The notes beneath the pieces were generated by a model, which saw only the letters and a program-made list of their open reading frames with translations, was not told the origin of the DNA and searched no databases. This document shows, piece by piece, positions 1-5,115 of a stretch of DNA of 5,648 nucleotides; the stretch's first letter is position 1; every line of letters begins with the position of its first letter. Origin of the DNA: Anaerolineales bacterium (GTDB lineage: Bacteria > Chloroflexota > Anaerolineae > Anaerolineales > DRMV01). Location of the stretch: the NCBI GenBank assembly GCA_015494815.1, contig WGAK01000117.1, positions 1 through 5,648 of the forward strand, written 5' to 3'. The position numbers were made by a program, and so were the translations under genes.

Positions 1-570
1 CGCCGCGACCTGCACGACGGCCTCGGGCCGCAACTCGCCGGTCAGGTGCTCACCCTGACCGCCGCTCGCCGCCTGGCCGCCGCTGACCCCCAGGCCGCCG
101 ACCGCCTGCTGGCGGAGGCCATTCGCCACGCGCAGTCCGCTACCGAGGACATCCGCCGCCTGATTCACGAACTGCGTCCGCCTGCCCTGGACAACCTCGG
201 CCTGGCGGGTGCACTGCGCTCGCTGGCGAGCCACTTCGAACGCAGCGGCCTGCGCATCCACCTGCACCTGCCCGAAGACCTCGGCTCTCTGCCTGCGGCC
301 GTGGAGACGGCTTGCTATTTCATCTGCCAGGAGGGCCTCAACAACATTCTGCGTCACGCGCAGGCTTCGCAATGCCATCTCTCCCTGGCTCGCGGCGAAC
401 ACCTGTGCCTGGAAATTCGCGATGACGGCGTGGGGCTACCGGCGGAACACCAGCCGGGCATTGGTCTGCGCTCCATGCGGCGGCGGGCCGAGGAGATTGG
501 CGGCTCGTTCTACATTGCTCCGCACCCCAAAGGCGGCACTCTCTTGCGCGTACAACTGCCGGTGCAATGA
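1..570 (+). CDS. Sensor histidine kinase, HisKA_3/NarL-partner type (5' partial)
   Basis: C-terminal catalytic part of a sensor kinase that autophosphorylates on histidine and passes the phosphate to a NarL-type response regulator. Reading from base 1 the frame is open and gives 189 residues. The HisKA_3 H-box RRDLHDGLGPQLAG sits at the very start, with the predicted phosphoacceptor His at window residue 5 (bases 13-15). An alpha-helical dimerisation region follows to about residue 65. The HATPase_c domain shows an N-box (QEGLNNILRHA, Glu111 and Asn115), a G1 box (RDDGVG, from Asp141) and a G2 box (GIGLRSM, near 153-159), ending in GGTLLRVQLP. The gene must begin before the window because the H-box precedes the first possible in-frame start (GTG at 46), so its sensor or membrane part is unseen. 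The residue four after the Asp of the H-box is Pro, not the Gln/His of the usual DxxxQ/H phosphatase motif. It lies 103 bases upstream of a same-strand response regulator, its probable partner. Confidence 0.93.
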   Translation, partial: RRDLHDGLGPQLAGQVLTLTAARRLAAADPQAADRLLAEAIRHAQSATEDIRRLIHELRPPALDNLGLAGALRSLASHFERSGLRIHLHLPEDLGSLPAAVETACYFICQEGLNNILRHAQASQCHLSLARGEHLCLEIRDDGVGLPAEHQPGIGLRSMRRRAEEIGGSFYIAPHPKGGTLLRVQLPVQ

Positions 571-572
571 CA

Positions 573-591
573 GGCCATGGTATGACCGGCC
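573..591 (+). other. Small bulged hairpin after the kinase stop codon
   Basis: Just after the kinase stop codon, GGCC (573-576) can pair with GGCC (588-591) and GGT (579-581) with ACC (585-587), leaving a two-base bulge (577-578) and a three-base loop. No T-run follows, so it is not a convincing intrinsic terminator. It may be a chance structure in GC-rich DNA. Confidence 0.15.
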
Positions 592-600
592 CGGCGCGGT

Positions 601-632
601 TTGCCTGATGAGTTGCCCGGTTGGGATATATT
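601..632 (+). promoter_or_regulatory. Possible sigma-70-like promoter before the response regulator
   Basis: The 103-base spacer between kinase and regulator contains an AT-rich stretch (621-660 is 16 of 40 G+C by count), which stands out in this window. TATATT at 627-632 matches the -10 consensus at five of six positions. TTGCCT at 601-606 could be a -35, but the spacing is 20 bases, longer than ideal. A second TTG-containing hexamer, TTGCCC (613-618), is too close. The regulator may therefore have its own promoter in addition to read-through from the kinase gene. The evidence is weak. Confidence 0.25.
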
Positions 633-667
633 GAGTCCGATAAGTAGGGTTACCTGACAACGGCGGT

Positions 668-673
668 GGTGGG
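668..673 (+). promoter_or_regulatory. Weak G-rich ribosome-binding site bearing on the regulator start
   Basis: GGTGGG at 668-673 abuts the ATG at 674 and lies six bases before a second in-frame ATG at 680. This spacing favours initiation at 680, which would give a protein starting MLHILLVDD, close to typical family N-termini. With the ATG at 674, only the upstream GGTGG (665-669, four-base spacer) could serve. The choice changes the protein by two residues. Confidence 0.3.
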
Positions 674-1321
674 ATGGACATGTTGCATATCTTACTGGTT
701 GATGACCACCCTGTGTTCCGCTTCGGGATGCGCGCTTTGCTGACTTCGTTGCCGGAAGTGGCCGAGGTACGCGAAACTTCCTCGGGGGAGGAGGCCATCG
801 CCCTGGCTGCTATTTCGCCGCCTGACTTGATTTTGATGGATATCAACCTGCCCGACATCAGCGGTATCGAGGCCGCGCAGCGTATTCTGGCCCTCAATCC
901 CGAAGTCAAAGTGCTGATGGTCACCATGAATGACGATGAATCGGTCTTTGAGGCCGTCCAGGCCGGGGCGCGGGGTTATATCCTGAAGGGCGCCGACCCC
1001 GACGAGACATTGCGCGCCATCCGCGCCGCGGTGAGTGGTGCGACGGTCTTCAGCCCGGCGGTGGCGGAACGGCTTTTCGAGCAGGTGCGCGCGTCACAGA
1101 CCTCGCGGCAGACCACCCCTTTCCCCGAACTCACGGCGCGCGAGCGCGAGGTGCTGCGACTTATCGCCCAGGGGTTGACCAACGCGGCCATTGCTGAGCG
1201 CCTGGTGCTTTCCCCAAAGACCGTCCGCAATCACGTTTCCAACATTTTCTCCAAACTGGGTGTTTCCAGTCGCGCCGAGGCGGTGGTCAAGGCGCGTCAG
1301 GCCGGGCTGCACACGCCATAA
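674..1321 (+). CDS. NarL/FixJ-family response regulator (REC-LuxR HTH)
   Basis: Transcription factor of a two-component system, 215 residues, normal length for the family. The receiver domain (about 4-120) has the acidic pair Asp10-Asp11 in VDDHPVFR, the phosphoacceptor Asp56 in LILMDINLPD, switch Thr84 and the conserved Lys105 in GYILKG. A linker (about 140-150) leads to a LuxR-type helix-turn-helix from about 151 (ELTAREREVLRLIAQG), with the recognition helix in LSPKTVRNHVSNIFSKLGV (179-197). Phosphorylation at Asp56 is expected to drive dimerisation and DNA binding. The kinase at 1-570 on the same strand is the likely donor. Two ATGs, at 674 and 680, could start the gene, and ribosome-site spacing slightly favours 680. 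The regulated genes cannot be told from the sequence. All key residues are present and there is no sign of damage. Confidence 0.95.
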   Translation: MDMLHILLVDDHPVFRFGMRALLTSLPEVAEVRETSSGEEAIALAAISPPDLILMDINLPDISGIEAAQRILALNPEVKVLMVTMNDDESVFEAVQAGARGYILKGADPDETLRAIRAAVSGATVFSPAVAERLFEQVRASQTSRQTTPFPELTAREREVLRLIAQGLTNAAIAERLVLSPKTVRNHVSNIFSKLGVSSRAEAVVKARQAGLHTP

Positions 1322-1339
1322 GGGCGCGCGGGGCGCCCT
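1321..1339. terminator. Candidate terminator hairpin between convergent genes
   Basis: A perfect seven-base-pair inverted repeat, AGGGCGC (1321-1327) with GCGCCCT (1333-1339), around a five-base loop. It begins on the last base of the plus-strand regulator stop codon. The stem is very GC-rich, but no T-run follows in either direction, so it is not a classic Rho-independent terminator. Its place at the meeting point of two convergent transcription units supports a role in stopping or stabilising transcripts from either side. Confidence 0.35.
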
Positions 1340-1343
1340 CGAT

Positions 1344-1363
1344 GGGCGGCCGGCCGGTCGCCC
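1344..1363. repeat. GC-rich near-palindrome in the convergent spacer
   Basis: A 20-base near-palindrome centred between 1353 and 1354. Arms GGGCG (1344-1348) and CGCCC (1359-1363) flank GGCCGGCC-like core sequence, with a single symmetric mismatch pair (1349 and 1358) that becomes a G-U wobble in a plus-strand transcript. It lies four bases beyond the first hairpin. The tandem pair may act as a bidirectional termination or transcript-end structure. The rest of the spacer (1364-1408) shows only a minor GGCC-TCCA-GGCC fold. Confidence 0.35.
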
Positions 1364-1408
1364 GCTCCCCACGCGGACGCGAAGGACGGCCTCCAGGCCT
1401 GTATCCGC

Positions 1409-2050
1409 CTACACCCCGTGCTCTCGCGCCCAGACGATGGCCTGGGCCCGGTCTTGCACCCCCAGTTTGTCGAAGATGCGCGAAATGTAGTTCTTCACCG
1501 TGCCGTGGGCCAGGTACAGCCGCTCGGCGATTTGGCGGTTGTTGAGCCCTTGGGCCATCAGGTGCAGAATCTCCCGCTCGCGCGCGGTCAGTTCGCCGTA
1601 GGGGGCCGCGGGGGGCGGTTGGGGCAGCCGGGCGAACTCGGCCAATACCTTGCGGGCCACCGAGGGCTCGATGAGCGCCCCGCCGGCGGCCACGGTGCGC
1701 ACCGCGGCGGCCAACTCGCTGCCGGAGACATCCTTGAGCAGGTAGCCCAGGGCCCCTGCCCGCAGCGCCTCGAAGACCACTTCGTCGTCGTCAAAGGTGG
1801 TCAGGATGACGATGCGGGCCTGAGGGTCGTGTTCCAGGATGCGCCGGGTGGCCTCCACACCGTCCATCTTGGGCATGCGGATGTCCATGAGTACCACATC
1901 AGGCCGGTGGGCGCGGTACGCCTCCAGGGCCTGCTGCCCGTCTTCGGCCTCGGCCACGACTTCCAGGCCGGGCTCCAGTTCCAGCAGGATGCGCAGGCCA
2001 TCTCGCAGCAGCCGTTGGTCGTCTACCAGCAGCACGGTGACGGGGGGCAT
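1409..2050 (-). CDS. NarL/LiaR-family response regulator of the transporter operon
   Basis: DNA-binding response regulator, 213 residues, last gene of the minus-strand operon. The receiver domain starts VTVLLVDDQRLLRDGL, with Asp10-Asp11, phosphoacceptor Asp56 in VVLMDIRMPKMDG, switch Thr84 in VILTTFDDD, and Lys106 in GYLLKD. A Pro-rich linker (141-150) precedes the LuxR-type HTH (ELTAREREILHLMAQG, about 153-168), with the recognition helix region GTVKNYISRIFDKLGV (183-198). The residue signature resembles LiaR/DesR/LnrK-type regulators paired with DesK-like kinases, and such a kinase is encoded two genes upstream. The ATG at 2050 is preceded by GAGGAG with a six-base spacer, and only three bases separate it from the upstream membrane-protein gene, so translation is probably coupled. 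Likely role (inference): phosphorylation-dependent control of the ABC-2 transporter genes of the same operon. Confidence 0.95.
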   Translation of the reverse strand: MPPVTVLLVDDQRLLRDGLRILLELEPGLEVVAEAEDGQQALEAYRAHRPDVVLMDIRMPKMDGVEATRRILEHDPQARIVILTTFDDDEVVFEALRAGALGYLLKDVSGSELAAAVRTVAAGGALIEPSVARKVLAEFARLPQPPPAAPYGELTAREREILHLMAQGLNNRQIAERLYLAHGTVKNYISRIFDKLGVQDRAQAIVWAREHGV

Positions 2051-2053
2051 GGC

Positions 2054-2593
2054 TTACTCCTCTTGCATGAACCAGCCGAGGCCGAGGATTTCCGAGAGCA
2101 GAAAAACGTCCAACACCAGCGCGAGCAGCGCGGTCGCGGCTTTGGCCAGCCAGATGTCCAGGGGCAGATTCAGGGGGATGAAAATGGTGGGGCCGCCGGG
2201 CAGCGTGAGGCCGGCGCTGCTTGCCTCTACAGTCCGCCCGAAGAACAGCCAGCCGTGTAAGGGCACGGCCAGCGTCAGGGCGACCAGAACCGCGAACAGG
2301 CGCGGGCTGAAGCGCGGTTTTCGGGCCAGGCTGCGGATGAGGTTGCCGAACAAATACACCCCCACGGCCAGGAAGCCCAAACCCGCGCTCACCGGCCACA
2401 CGGGGGACTGCCCGCCGAAATACGCCTCCCGAGGGAGCAGGCCGACCAGGGCCGCCAGGGGCAACAATCCGGCCACCACGAACGCCAGCGCGAACACCAG
2501 CGCACAGCCTAAGGCCAACCCCCGCGTGACGGGGTTTTGGGGCGGCTGGGGTGCTGGGCCGGTCGGGGCACGGGAGGGGCGTTGGATGGGCAT
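2054..2593 (-). CDS. Small four-helix membrane protein of unknown function
   Basis: A 179-residue hydrophobic protein that I do not recognise as a named family. A Pro-rich, presumably cytoplasmic N-terminus (about 1-22) is followed by predicted membrane segments near 26-53, 65-86, 98-118 and 148-170. A polar loop (about 119-147) with the stretch TLPGGPTIFIPLNLP joins segments 3 and 4. Positive charges cluster after segment 2 (RSLARKPRFSPR), which suggests that loop is inside the cell. No catalytic motif is visible. The start is secure: AGGAGG lies five bases before the ATG at 2593. The gene sits between the kinase (42-base gap) and the regulator (3-base gap), and its last codons carry the regulator's Shine-Dalgarno site. 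Context suggests an accessory factor of the signalling pair, in the way membrane protein LiaF modulates LiaRS, but no homology to LiaF is visible. It could instead be a transporter accessory or immunity-like protein. Confidence 0.85.
   Translation of the reverse strand: MPIQRPSRAPTGPAPQPPQNPVTRGLALGCALVFALAFVVAGLLPLAALVGLLPREAYFGGQSPVWPVSAGLGFLAVGVYLFGNLIRSLARKPRFSPRLFAVLVALTLAVPLHGWLFFGRTVEASSAGLTLPGGPTIFIPLNLPLDIWLAKAATALLALVLDVFLLSEILGLGWFMQEE
2057..2062 (-). promoter_or_regulatory. Ribosome-binding site of the response regulator, next to the upstream stop codon
   Basis: On the minus strand GAGGAG (2062 to 2057) lies six bases before the ATG at 2050 and within the last codons of the membrane-protein gene, whose TAA stop occupies 2056-2054. 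Ribosomes ending the upstream gene would stop on top of this site, so coupled translation is expected. Confidence 0.8.
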
Positions 2594-2598
2594 GGCTT

Positions 2599-2604
2599 CC
2601 TCCT
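2599..2604 (-). promoter_or_regulatory. Strong ribosome-binding site of the four-helix membrane protein
   Basis: A full AGGAGG (2604 to 2599 on the minus strand) with a five-base spacer to the ATG at 2593. It is the best Shine-Dalgarno match in the window and fixes the start of this gene. It begins four bases after the 3' arm of the intercistronic hairpin at 2609-2629. Confidence 0.85.
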
Positions 2605-2608
2605 GAAG

Positions 2609-2629
2609 GCGCGGGGCGCTGCCCCACGC
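2609..2629 (-). promoter_or_regulatory. Intercistronic hairpin between kinase and membrane protein
   Basis: In the minus-strand transcript, GCGUGGGGC (2629 to 2621) pairs with GCCCCGCGC (2617 to 2609) around a three-base loop. That is nine base pairs with one G-U wobble. It fills most of the 42-base gap after the kinase stop codon and ends four bases before the next gene's AGGAGG. No U-run follows, so intrinsic termination is unlikely. Plausible roles (inference) are protecting the upstream mRNA from 3' decay, setting the kinase-to-downstream expression ratio, or tuning access to the ribosome site. Confidence 0.5.
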
Positions 2630-2635
2630 TGACGT

Positions 2636-3796
2636 TCAGGTGGGCAATCGTACCTCCAGCCGCGCGCCGCCCTGGGGGGCCGGACCGAAGTGCACTGTGC
2701 CGCCCAGGTGGGCTGCCCGTTCGCGCAGGCCCCGCAGGCCAAAGCCGCCCGCGTCGGCTTGCGGCCCTCGCCCGTCGTCGCGAATGCGCAGGGTGAGGTG
2801 CGCCCCGTCGGCTTCCAGCGTCACCCAGGCCTGGGTGGCCGCGGCGTGCTTGTGGATGTTGGTCAGCCCCTCCTGCACCGCGCGGTAGAGGGTCAGGCGC
2901 TGGGCCGGGGCAAGCGGCGGCAGGTCGGCGGGCCAGGTCAGGTGCACGGTCAGGCCGGTGGCCTGCTGAAAATCCGCCACCAGGCGGCGGACGGCGTGTT
3001 CCAGCGGCAGGTCGCTCTCCAGCGGCTGGCGCAGCGCGGCCACGGTCTGGCGTAATTCGCGCAAAGCGGCGCGCACTTGTTCGCGCACGGTGGCGACCAT
3101 GCCTGCGGCCCGTTCCGGTTGGGTGGGAATCAGGCGCTCGGCAGCCTCCAGTTGCACCGCGGCCACGGTCAGGCGGTGGCCTAAGGTGTCGTGCATCTCG
3201 CGGGCCAGGCGGTTGCGTTCTTCGGCCACGGCCAGTTCTTCCACGCGGGCGGCATAATCCTGCAGTTGACGGTGAGCGGCTTGCAGTTCGCGCAGCAGGC
3301 GTTCGCTCTCGGCGCGGGCCTGCTGGGCCCGGTGGGTGAGGTGCGCGAAGACGGTGAAGAACGCGAAGCCGCTGGCGTAAATCGTCGCGGCCACCAGCCC
3401 GCCCAGCAGTCCCTCGTGGACGACCAGGAGGAGCAGACTCAGCAGCGTGAAGCCGCCTATCCAGGTGTAGGCCTCGCGGCGCGGCAGCGCCAGGATGGCG
3501 TACACGCTCATCATGTAAAACCAGACGATGAAGAAGGTGGCTTCGGGCACCAGGGTCAGCAGGGCGACGATGATGGCCGTCTGAACGCCCAAGAGGGCAT
3601 GGGCCCAGCCCCGGCGCGCCCACACGCCGGGTTTGAAGACCAACAAACTGAGCAGCCCAAAGGCCACCACCAGCGCCAGTACGGCCCAGCGGGCGGGGTG
3701 CTGTTGCTCGAAGACCAGAACGGCCCCGGCCGCCCCCACGGCAAAGGTGGTCAGGTAATACGAAAAAATTTCCAGCGACGGACGCGCGCGTCTCAT
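2636..3796 (-). CDS. DesK/LiaS-like membrane sensor histidine kinase
   Basis: Complete sensor kinase, 386 residues. The N-terminal half is a membrane sensor with about six hydrophobic segments (near 11-29, 37-54, 66-83, 86-104, 112-127 and 131-151) and almost no extracellular domain, as in DesK-like kinases that sense within the membrane. A charged helical linker (about 155-193, likely coiled coil) leads to the HisKA_3 H-box EERNRLAREMHDTLGHRL, with phosphoacceptor His202 and phosphatase motif Asp203-xxx-His207. HATPase_c follows: N-box LYRAVQEGLTNIHKHA (Glu309, Asn313), G1 RDDGRG (Asp340) and G2 GFGLRGLRERA (351-361). An in-frame TAA 12 bases before the ATG at 3796, and the lack of early alternatives, fix the start. 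The nearest SD-like GAGG is only two bases from it, so initiation is unusual. It lies downstream of two ABC-2 permeases. Its probable target is the regulator at 1409-2050. Confidence 0.94.
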   Translation of the reverse strand: MRRARPSLEIFSYYLTTFAVGAAGAVLVFEQQHPARWAVLALVVAFGLLSLLVFKPGVWARRGWAHALLGVQTAIIVALLTLVPEATFFIVWFYMMSVYAILALPRREAYTWIGGFTLLSLLLLVVHEGLLGGLVAATIYASGFAFFTVFAHLTHRAQQARAESERLLRELQAAHRQLQDYAARVEELAVAEERNRLAREMHDTLGHRLTVAAVQLEAAERLIPTQPERAAGMVATVREQVRAALRELRQTVAALRQPLESDLPLEHAVRRLVADFQQATGLTVHLTWPADLPPLAPAQRLTLYRAVQEGLTNIHKHAAATQAWVTLEADGAHLTLRIRDDGRGPQADAGGFGLRGLRERAAHLGGTVHFGPAPQGGARLEVRLPT

Positions 3797-3804
3797 GGCC
3801 TCAT
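3793..3804 (-). other. Possible three-codon leader ORF overlapping the kinase start
   Basis: On the minus strand ATGAGGCCATGA encodes Met-Arg-Pro-stop. Its TGA overlaps the kinase ATG in the ATGA arrangement often seen in coupled genes. AAGG (3812 to 3809) stands four bases before this mini-ATG, giving it a somewhat better ribosome site than the kinase start itself. It could load ribosomes for the kinase. A chance occurrence is equally possible, since the stretch is only 12 bases. Confidence 0.2.
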
Positions 3805-3808
3805 TTTA
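3803..3808 (-). promoter_or_regulatory. Candidate -10 element for a leaderless kinase transcript
   Basis: TAAAAT (3808 to 3803 on the minus strand) matches the -10 consensus at five of six positions and ends six bases before the kinase ATG. Transcription from it would start at about the A of the ATG, giving a leaderless mRNA. This is the known TANNNT layout of leaderless genes in Deinococcus and some other high-GC bacteria. No -35 match is visible at 17 bases upstream (CGCCCC there). The poor Shine-Dalgarno spacing of this gene fits the idea, but the evidence is limited to one hexamer. Confidence 0.3.
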
Positions 3809-3855
3809 CCTTATGGGCAAAGGCAGGGGCGGCCGGCCCGTGTCTCCCGTCGCTC

Positions 3856-5046
3856 CTACTCCCACCGAAAGCGCCACAGGCCGACGGCGAGGAAGGCCGC
3901 GCCGAAGGCCAGCAGCACGCCCGCCTCGGGCAGCACGGCCCCCAGCCCCAGGCCGCGCACCACGATGTTCTGAAAGCCCCGCATCCCCCAGTAAGTGGGC
4001 AGGGCCTGCGCCAGACTTTGCATCCACGGCGGCACGATTTCGATGGGCCACCATGCGCCGCCTAAGGACGCCAGCACCATGACCACCACCGTGCTCAGCG
4101 CGTCGGCCTGGGCCGAGGTGCGCGCCAGCGCGGCCACCAGGATGCCCAGCGCCGTGGCCGCGAAGCCGTAGGCCAGCAGCATGGCCGCCAGCGCGCCCGG
4201 CGCCTGCCCCCAGTTCACCCCCAGCACCCGGCCAAAGCCCACCATGAGGCTCATCTGCACCAGCGCGCTCAGGTAGATGCCCAGCAGTTTGCCGCCGATG
4301 AGGGTGGCCTTGCCCAGCGGCATGACCAGCAGGCGGCGCAGCGTGCCCTGCTCGCGCTCGGCGAGCAGGGTGGTGCCCCCGCCGAAGGTGACGAACAGCA
4401 CGAACATGACCAGCATCCCCGGGGAGGATTGCTCCGCGCCGAGGGGGATTTCGCTACCCTTCAGGCGGGTCACCGCCTCGGCCCGGACCTCCAGGGGGGC
4501 TTCCGTTTCCCACAGGGCGCGTGCCTGCTCGAAGGTTGACGCCGGGGCCAGGGCAGGGAGCCCCAGGCGCTCGCTCACCTGCCGAGCCAGGGCGGCGCTT
4601 TGGGCGGAACCTTCCAGCGCGCTCAGGGCCGCCCGTGTCGCGGCTTCCACGGCCTGGGCGTCCAGCAGACGCCCGGCCGCGCGGTAGAAGCGCAGTTCGA
4701 CGGGCCGCCCCTCCAGCAGCGCCGCGCCAAACCCGGCGGGGACGACCAGCCCGGCGGGCGCCTCGTTGGCTTCCACCTGGCCGGGGAGGTCGGCCGCGGG
4801 TACGGCGACCACCTGCAGAGTGGGGTCGGCTTCCAGCCGCCGGCGCAGCAGGGCGCTCTGGGGGCTGCGGTCCTCATCGGCCAGCAGCAGCGTCCAGCGG
4901 GGCGGTTCGTCCGGCGGCCCCAGGCCCTGCATGGCGACCCCCAGCACCGCGGTGAACACCATGGGCATCAGCACGCTGAACAGCAGCACGCTGCGCGAGG
5001 CGAAGGTCTGTTTGAGATAGGTCAGGGCGATGGTCAGCAGTTTCAT
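3856..5046 (-). CDS. ABC-2 type transporter permease (complete)
   Basis: Membrane subunit of an ABC exporter, 396 residues, with the layout of the ABC2_membrane_3 family. One N-terminal membrane helix (about 20-40) is followed by a large extracytoplasmic domain (about 45-205), then five helices near 209-228, 253-276, 284-308, 316-338 and 370-391. The cytoplasmic segment LAEREQGTLRRLLVMP (228-243) is the typical coupling region of these permeases that contacts the ATPase. The start ATG at 5046 is preceded by AGGGG with a six-base spacer. The next gene upstream is a paralogous permease, so the two probably form a heterodimer like LnrM-LnrN. The ATPase gene is not in the window. The substrate is unknown. 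Context with a DesK-like sensor suggests export of, or defence against, a membrane-active compound (inference). Confidence 0.92.
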   Translation of the reverse strand: MKLLTIALTYLKQTFASRSVLLFSVLMPMVFTAVLGVAMQGLGPPDEPPRWTLLLADEDRSPQSALLRRRLEADPTLQVVAVPAADLPGQVEANEAPAGLVVPAGFGAALLEGRPVELRFYRAAGRLLDAQAVEAATRAALSALEGSAQSAALARQVSERLGLPALAPASTFEQARALWETEAPLEVRAEAVTRLKGSEIPLGAEQSSPGMLVMFVLFVTFGGGTTLLAEREQGTLRRLLVMPLGKATLIGGKLLGIYLSALVQMSLMVGFGRVLGVNWGQAPGALAAMLLAYGFAATALGILVAALARTSAQADALSTVVVMVLASLGGAWWPIEIVPPWMQSLAQALPTYWGMRGFQNIVVRGLGLGAVLPEAGVLLAFGAAFLAVGLWRFRWE

Positions 5047-5052
5047 GGGATG

Positions 5053-5057
5053 CCCCT
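5053..5057 (-). promoter_or_regulatory. Ribosome-binding site of the complete ABC-2 permease
   Basis: AGGGG (5057 to 5053 on the minus strand) with a six-base spacer supports the ATG at 5046. It is a moderate Shine-Dalgarno match. Confidence 0.55.
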
Positions 5058-5073
5058 GAGCGTTGAGGAATTG

Positions 5074-5110
5074 AAAAACTCGGACCGCGGCCTACGCACT
5101 ACGGACCGCG
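5074..5110 (-). terminator. Weak hairpin plus T-run between the two permease genes
   Basis: In the minus-strand transcript, bases 5110-5106 plus 5104-5103 can pair with 5086-5092. This gives seven pairs with one bulged base (5105) and a ten-base loop. Five T residues follow at 5078-5074, but eight bases beyond the stem, which is too far for a good intrinsic terminator. At most it could cause partial termination between the permease genes. Confidence 0.2.
5081..5110. repeat. Nine-base direct repeat in the permease spacer
   Basis: CGGACCGCG occurs at 5081-5089 and again at 5102-5110, with starts 21 bases apart, about two helical turns. It lies in the 69-base spacer between the two permease genes. 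Two copies on one helix face could be an operator for a dimeric regulator, but the sequence is simple and GC-rich, so chance is possible. Confidence 0.4.
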
Positions 5111-5115
5111 CCGCT

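Noticed and set aside
46..48. GTG at 46 as a true start of the first kinase
   Set aside because: The frame is open to base 1, and the H-box with the phosphoacceptor His lies before this codon, so the gene begins upstream of the window.
1388..1399. GGCCT/AGGCC inverted repeat just after the minus-strand regulator stop codon
   Set aside because: Only a two-base gap separates the arms, leaving four usable pairs with a four-base loop and no T-run. Too weak to call a terminator.
1418..2260. A 280-codon plus-strand open frame opposite the minus-strand regulator
   Set aside because: It lies antisense to a regulator with all conserved residues and itself shows no recognisable domain or convincing ribosome site.
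1899..3623. A 574-codon open frame on the minus strand spanning the regulator, membrane protein and kinase
   Set aside because: Its translation is low-complexity Pro/Arg/Gly/Ala-rich with no domain. It runs out of frame through three genes that have clear motifs and ribosome sites, so it is a by-product of high GC.
3827..3839. GGGC/GCCC hairpin in the spacer between permease and kinase
   Set aside because: Only four base pairs around GGCCG, expected often by chance in such GC-rich DNA, with no T-run.
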